Below are positions 61,107 through 64,000 of a stretch of 64,000 bases of DNA, piece by piece. The translations under genes and the position numbers were made by a program. Where the stretch lies: the NCBI RefSeq assembly GCF_040750475.1, contig NZ_JABJVY010000026.1, positions 20,715-84,714 of the forward strand, read 5' to 3'. Source of the DNA: Amorphus sp040750475 (GTDB lineage: Bacteria; Pseudomonadota; Alphaproteobacteria; Rhizobiales; Amorphaceae). Numbering within the stretch: position 1 is the stretch's first letter; each line of letters starts with the position of its first letter. The notes under the pieces were generated by a model. That model ran no database searches. It was not told where the DNA came from and worked only from the letters and a program-made list of their open reading frames with translations.

Positions 61107-62015
61107 GTGTCGTCGGAACGTTTTTCACATCTTCAGCGACTGGAATCCGAATCGATCCGAATTATGCGGGAAGTCGCATCGGAGTTCCGCAATCCAGTCA
61201 TGCTCTATTCGATCGGCAAGGATTCGTCGGTCATGCTTCATCTTGCGATGAAGGCATTTTATCCGTCGAAGCCCCCTTTTCCGCTCATACATGTAGATAC
61301 CACCTGGAAATTCCGGGAAATGATTGAGTTTCGGGATGAGACGGCAAAGAGGTTGGGGCTGGACCTCATCGTCTACACAAATCCGGAAGGTCGGGCTCAA
61401 AACATCAATCCGTTCGACCACGGATCCTCCCACTACACGCATGTCATGAAAACCGAGGCTCTCAAGCAGGCTTTGACCAAGTACGGGTTCGATGCCGCTT
61501 TCGGTGGGGCCCGCAGGGACGAGGAAAAAAGCCGAGCCAAGGAGCGCATATTTTCGTTCCGAACCGAAACGCATGCTTGGGACCCTAAGAATCAACGGCC
61601 CGAACTCTGGAATCTCTACAATACTCGCATCAAAAAAGGTGAATCGATCCGCGTTTTTCCTCTGTCCAATTGGACTGAACTCGATATATGGCAATATATT
61701 TTAACTGAAAATATTCCTATTGTTCCTCTTTATTTTGCGGCTGAACGACTAATTGTCGAGCGAGATGGAACGCTGATCATGGTCGATGACGAGCGCATGC
61801 CGCTTACGCCTGGCCAAACACCAACGGCCCGACTGGTGCGATTTCGAACCCTCGGATGCTATCCGTTGACCGGTGCGATCAATTCGAGCGCAGCCACGCT
61901 TGAGGAAATTGTTGGCGAAATGCTGATTGCCCGCACTTCCGAGCGGTCGGGTCGTCTGATCGACAGCGACGAGTCGGCATCTATGGAGAAGAAAAAGCGC
62001 GAGGGATATTTCTGA
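61107..62015 (+). CDS. cysD: Sulfate adenylyltransferase subunit 2
   Basis: CysD, with CysN, makes adenosine 5'-phosphosulfate from sulfate and ATP. The 302-residue protein has the PP-loop SIGKDSS, the family segment FGGARRDEEKSRAKERIFSFR and C-terminal TLGCYPLTGAINS. GTG 61107 with AGGAG (61096-61100) six bases upstream was chosen; the frame is open to 61035. Codons around 61670-61750 are much more AT-rich than the rest. Its stop overlaps the cysNC start (TGATG). Confidence 0.94.
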   Translation: MSSERFSHLQRLESESIRIMREVASEFRNPVMLYSIGKDSSVMLHLAMKAFYPSKPPFPLIHVDTTWKFREMIEFRDETAKRLGLDLIVYTNPEGRAQNINPFDHGSSHYTHVMKTEALKQALTKYGFDAAFGGARRDEEKSRAKERIFSFRTETHAWDPKNQRPELWNLYNTRIKKGESIRVFPLSNWTELDIWQYILTENIPIVPLYFAAERLIVERDGTLIMVDDERMPLTPGQTPTARLVRFRTLGCYPLTGAINSSAATLEEIVGEMLIARTSERSGRLIDSDESASMEKKKREGYF

Positions 62016-63922
62016 TGAAGCCAAATGTCGTTCACAACGTTGACGCCGTTGCCGACTATCTCGCCGCTCAGGACTCCAAAGGACTGCTGCGCTTCATCAC
62101 CTGCGGATCCGTCGACGATGGCAAATCAACGCTTATCGGCCGTCTACTCTTCGACTCCAAGCTGATTTTCGAGGACCAGCTCGCTGCACTTACGCGCGAC
62201 AGCCGAAAGCACGGGACGGTCGGAGACGATATCGACTTCGCCCTGTTGGTCGACGGGTTGGAGTCGGAGCGCGAGCAGGGAATTACGATCGACGTCGCCT
62301 ACCGGTTTTTCACCACGGAGGCGCGGAAATTTATTGTGGCCGACACGCCGGGCCACGAGCAATACACCCGCAACATGGCAACCGGTGCATCGAATGCCGA
62401 GCTTGCGGTGATCCTGGTCGACGCGCGACACGGCATCCTGCCGCAAACCCGTCGCCATTCTTTCATCGTTTCATTGGTCGGTATCAAACACGTCGTTCTG
62501 GCCGTCAACAAAATCGATCTCGTCGACTACTCTCGCGAGGCGTTCGACCGCATTGTGTCCGACTACCGCGATTTCGCGGCAACGCTCAACTTCGAAACTC
62601 TACAGCCGATCCCGATCTCAGCGCGCTACGGCGACAATGTGATGGAGCGCTCCAGCGCGACGGCCTGGTACACCGGCCCAACGCTCAAAGAGCACCTGGA
62701 AACCGTCAATGTCGTCGATGATCACGAGGCGCGGCCATTTCGGCTGGTCGTTCAGTGGGTGAATCGACCAAACCTTGATTTTCGCGGTTTTTCCGGGACC
62801 GTTGCCACCGGCACGATCAAGCCGGGAGACAATATCGTCGTCGCCAAATCGGGACAGAAGTCGAAGATCAAAGCCATTGTAACCTATGACGGCAAATTGC
62901 CCGCGGCGTTCGCCGGCCAAGCCATCACGCTCCAGCTCGAAGACGAGATCGACATCTCGCGGGGCGACGTGCTTGCAAAGCCCGAAGAGCGTCCCGAGGT
63001 CGCCGACCAATTCGCTGCCCAACTTTTGTGGATGCAGAGCGGTCAAGCTCTCCTTCCCGGCCGACCCTATCTATTCAAATGCGGGGCGAAAATCGTCACC
63101 GCCACGGTGACCGAACTCAAATACAAAGTCGACATCAACAGTTTCGAGCACCTCGCCGCCAAAACGGTTGAACTGAATGAAGTCGCTGTCGTCAATCTTG
63201 CTCTTTCGGAACCGATCGCATTCGATTCCTATGAGGCCAACCACGAGACCGGCGCTTTTATTCTGATCGATCGGCAATCGAACCACACTGTCGCGGCCGG
63301 AATGATCCAGTTTGCTCTGCGCCGCGCGTCCAACATTCATCTTCAAGCACTCGATGTCGGCAAAAACGCGCGCGCTGCCCTGAACCATCAAAAACCTGCG
63401 ATCCTTTGGTTCACCGGACTATCCGGCGCAGGCAAATCGACAATCGCAAATTTGGTCGAAAGAAAGCTGCACCTCGCCGGACATCACACCTATCTCCTCG
63501 ATGGAGACAATGTCCGGCATGGACTAAACCGTGATCTTGGCTTCACCGACGCCGACCGGGTGGAAAATATCCGCCGGGTCGCTGAAACGGCCAAGCTCTT
63601 CGTCGACGCCGGCGTCATCGTCCTCGTTTCTTTCATTTCCCCCTTCAGGGCCGAACGCCGTTTGGCGCGTGACCTTGTCGAAGAAACGGAGTTCGTGGAA
63701 ATCTTTGTCGACACGCCGCTTGCGCTTGCCGAGAGCCGCGATCCGAAAGGCCTCTATAAGAAGGCACGTTCCGGCGAGATCAAAAACTTCACCGGGATCG
63801 ATAGCCCCTATGAACTTCCGGAAACCCCCGAACTTACGCTCTCAACTGGAGATCACACGGCGGAAGAGCTCGCGGATCAAGTCGCCAGCTATCTGAGAGA
63901 GAGAGGCTATATCGCCTCATAG
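62015..63922 (+). CDS. cysNC: Bifunctional sulfate adenylyltransferase subunit 1 / APS kinase
   Basis: The first part is a CysN GTPase that powers APS formation: GSVDDGKSTLIGRLLFDSK, DTPGHEQYTRNMATG, and NKIDLVD, with translation-factor-like domains. From about residue 444 an APS kinase (CysC) follows: WFTGLSGAGKSTIANLVERK, DGDNVRHGLNRDLGF, and the FVDTPLALAESRDPKGLYKKA region. The 635-residue fusion, like NodQ, makes PAPS directly, the sulfate donor for sulfotransferases. It overlaps cysD by one base and its stop is two bases before an IS3-type end. Confidence 0.95.
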   Translation: MKPNVVHNVDAVADYLAAQDSKGLLRFITCGSVDDGKSTLIGRLLFDSKLIFEDQLAALTRDSRKHGTVGDDIDFALLVDGLESEREQGITIDVAYRFFTTEARKFIVADTPGHEQYTRNMATGASNAELAVILVDARHGILPQTRRHSFIVSLVGIKHVVLAVNKIDLVDYSREAFDRIVSDYRDFAATLNFETLQPIPISARYGDNVMERSSATAWYTGPTLKEHLETVNVVDDHEARPFRLVVQWVNRPNLDFRGFSGTVATGTIKPGDNIVVAKSGQKSKIKAIVTYDGKLPAAFAGQAITLQLEDEIDISRGDVLAKPEERPEVADQFAAQLLWMQSGQALLPGRPYLFKCGAKIVTATVTELKYKVDINSFEHLAAKTVELNEVAVVNLALSEPIAFDSYEANHETGAFILIDRQSNHTVAAGMIQFALRRASNIHLQALDVGKNARAALNHQKPAILWFTGLSGAGKSTIANLVERKLHLAGHHTYLLDGDNVRHGLNRDLGFTDADRVENIRRVAETAKLFVDAGVIVLVSFISPFRAERRLARDLVEETEFVEIFVDTPLALAESRDPKGLYKKARSGEIKNFTGIDSPYELPETPELTLSTGDHTAEELADQVASYLRERGYIAS

Positions 63923-63923
63923 G

Positions 63924-64000
63924 TGAACCGCCCCGGGTTTGTCGGAGGCTCCAACTCCTGAGAGGATGGGGCTATGACGAGCAAGACGACGAACAAGTTT
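63924..64000 (+). mobile_element. Left end of an IS3-family element with start of orfA (cut by window)
   Basis: TGAACCGCCCCGGGTTTGTC at 63924 looks like an IS3-family terminal repeat, beginning one base after the cysNC stop. ATG 63974 opens a frame MTSKTTNKF, a common N terminus of IS3 orfA transposases. The rest lies outside the window. Identification rests on these short matches. Confidence 0.7.
63974..64000 (+). CDS. IS3-family transposase orfA, first nine codons (cut by window)
   Basis: The nine visible residues, MTSKTTNKF, equal the start of the first reading frame of several IS3-family elements. It is preceded by GAGAGGATGGGG as ribosome-binding site. Only the start is in the window. 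Confidence 0.6.

Noticed and set aside
1..64000. tRNA, rRNA or prophage genes
   Set aside because: No cloverleaf-like stretch, rRNA-like sequence, integrase, capsid or tail gene was seen in any spacer or frame.

Overview
The window is GC-rich DNA from an alphaproteobacterium, most likely of the order Hyphomicrobiales (Rhizobiales). The evidence is a complete acpXL-to-lpxXL cluster for very-long-chain fatty-acid lipid A, the cell-cycle genes ccrM, chpT and ctrA, an F0 ATP synthase operon separate from F1, DUF1134 and MutY/DciA-like/DsbA/SMC gene order, and dispersed palindromic repeats of the kind common in this order. Genus and species cannot be fixed by reading alone.

Layout. 1-6855: the 3' end of pheS (no pheT follows), then a forward lipid A VLCFA cluster: acyl carrier protein, dehydratase, two ketosynthase-like proteins (one without a catalytic Cys), a reductase, an MDR dehydrogenase and the acyltransferase LpxXL. 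6886-10155 (reverse): a membrane-anchored EEP phosphatase/nuclease, then a translationally coupled pair, an OPX export lipoprotein and a PilZ-membrane-fusion protein, which looks like a c-di-GMP-gated polysaccharide exporter. 10391-18125: DUF1345, a small membrane protein, purD, a haloacetate dehalogenase-like hydrolase, three exported proteins of unknown function, and AMP nucleosidase. 18318-25929: ccrM, mutY, a DciA-like DUF721 gene, a DsbA-type oxidoreductase and smc. 26233-28823: atpI-B-E-b'-b closed by a strong terminator. 28907-34897: an HD-GYP phosphodiesterase, a coiled-coil membrane protein with internal repeats, DUF1134, chpT, ctrA and a divergent FliJ-like gene. 34984-41606: LysR/SDR divergent pair, DUF3237, a BCCT transporter, a UspA protein and a CPA1 antiporter. 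41803-48326: tamA-tamB. 48408-60678: an exported ClpP-like protein, then an exopolysaccharide locus: O-antigen ligase/polymerase-like protein, a Gly-rich exported protein, phosphoglycosyl transferase, CpsB phosphatase, Wza-type lipoprotein, Wzc-type tyrosine kinase, a membrane J-domain protein and a TPR-like membrane protein. 61107-63922: cysD and fused cysNC, which make APS and PAPS. 63924-64000: the left end of an IS3-type element.

How it fits together. Much of the window concerns the cell envelope: lipid A acylation, outer-membrane assembly (Tam), two OPX-dependent export modules, and a PAPS supply next to the EPS genes that may feed sulfation of a surface polymer. c-di-GMP appears as a likely signal (PilZ protein, HD-GYP enzyme). 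The CcrM/ChpT/CtrA genes lie within 16 kb of one another. The spaces between genes, especially ccrM-mutY (19455-19816) and around 10.2, 36.8, 39.4 and 60.9 kb, carry several families of short palindromic repeats. The most striking single finding is the hydrolase at 12887-13819, in which all eight active-site residues known for fluoroacetate dehalogenase occur at the same residue numbers. I see no prophage, CRISPR array, rRNA or tRNA.
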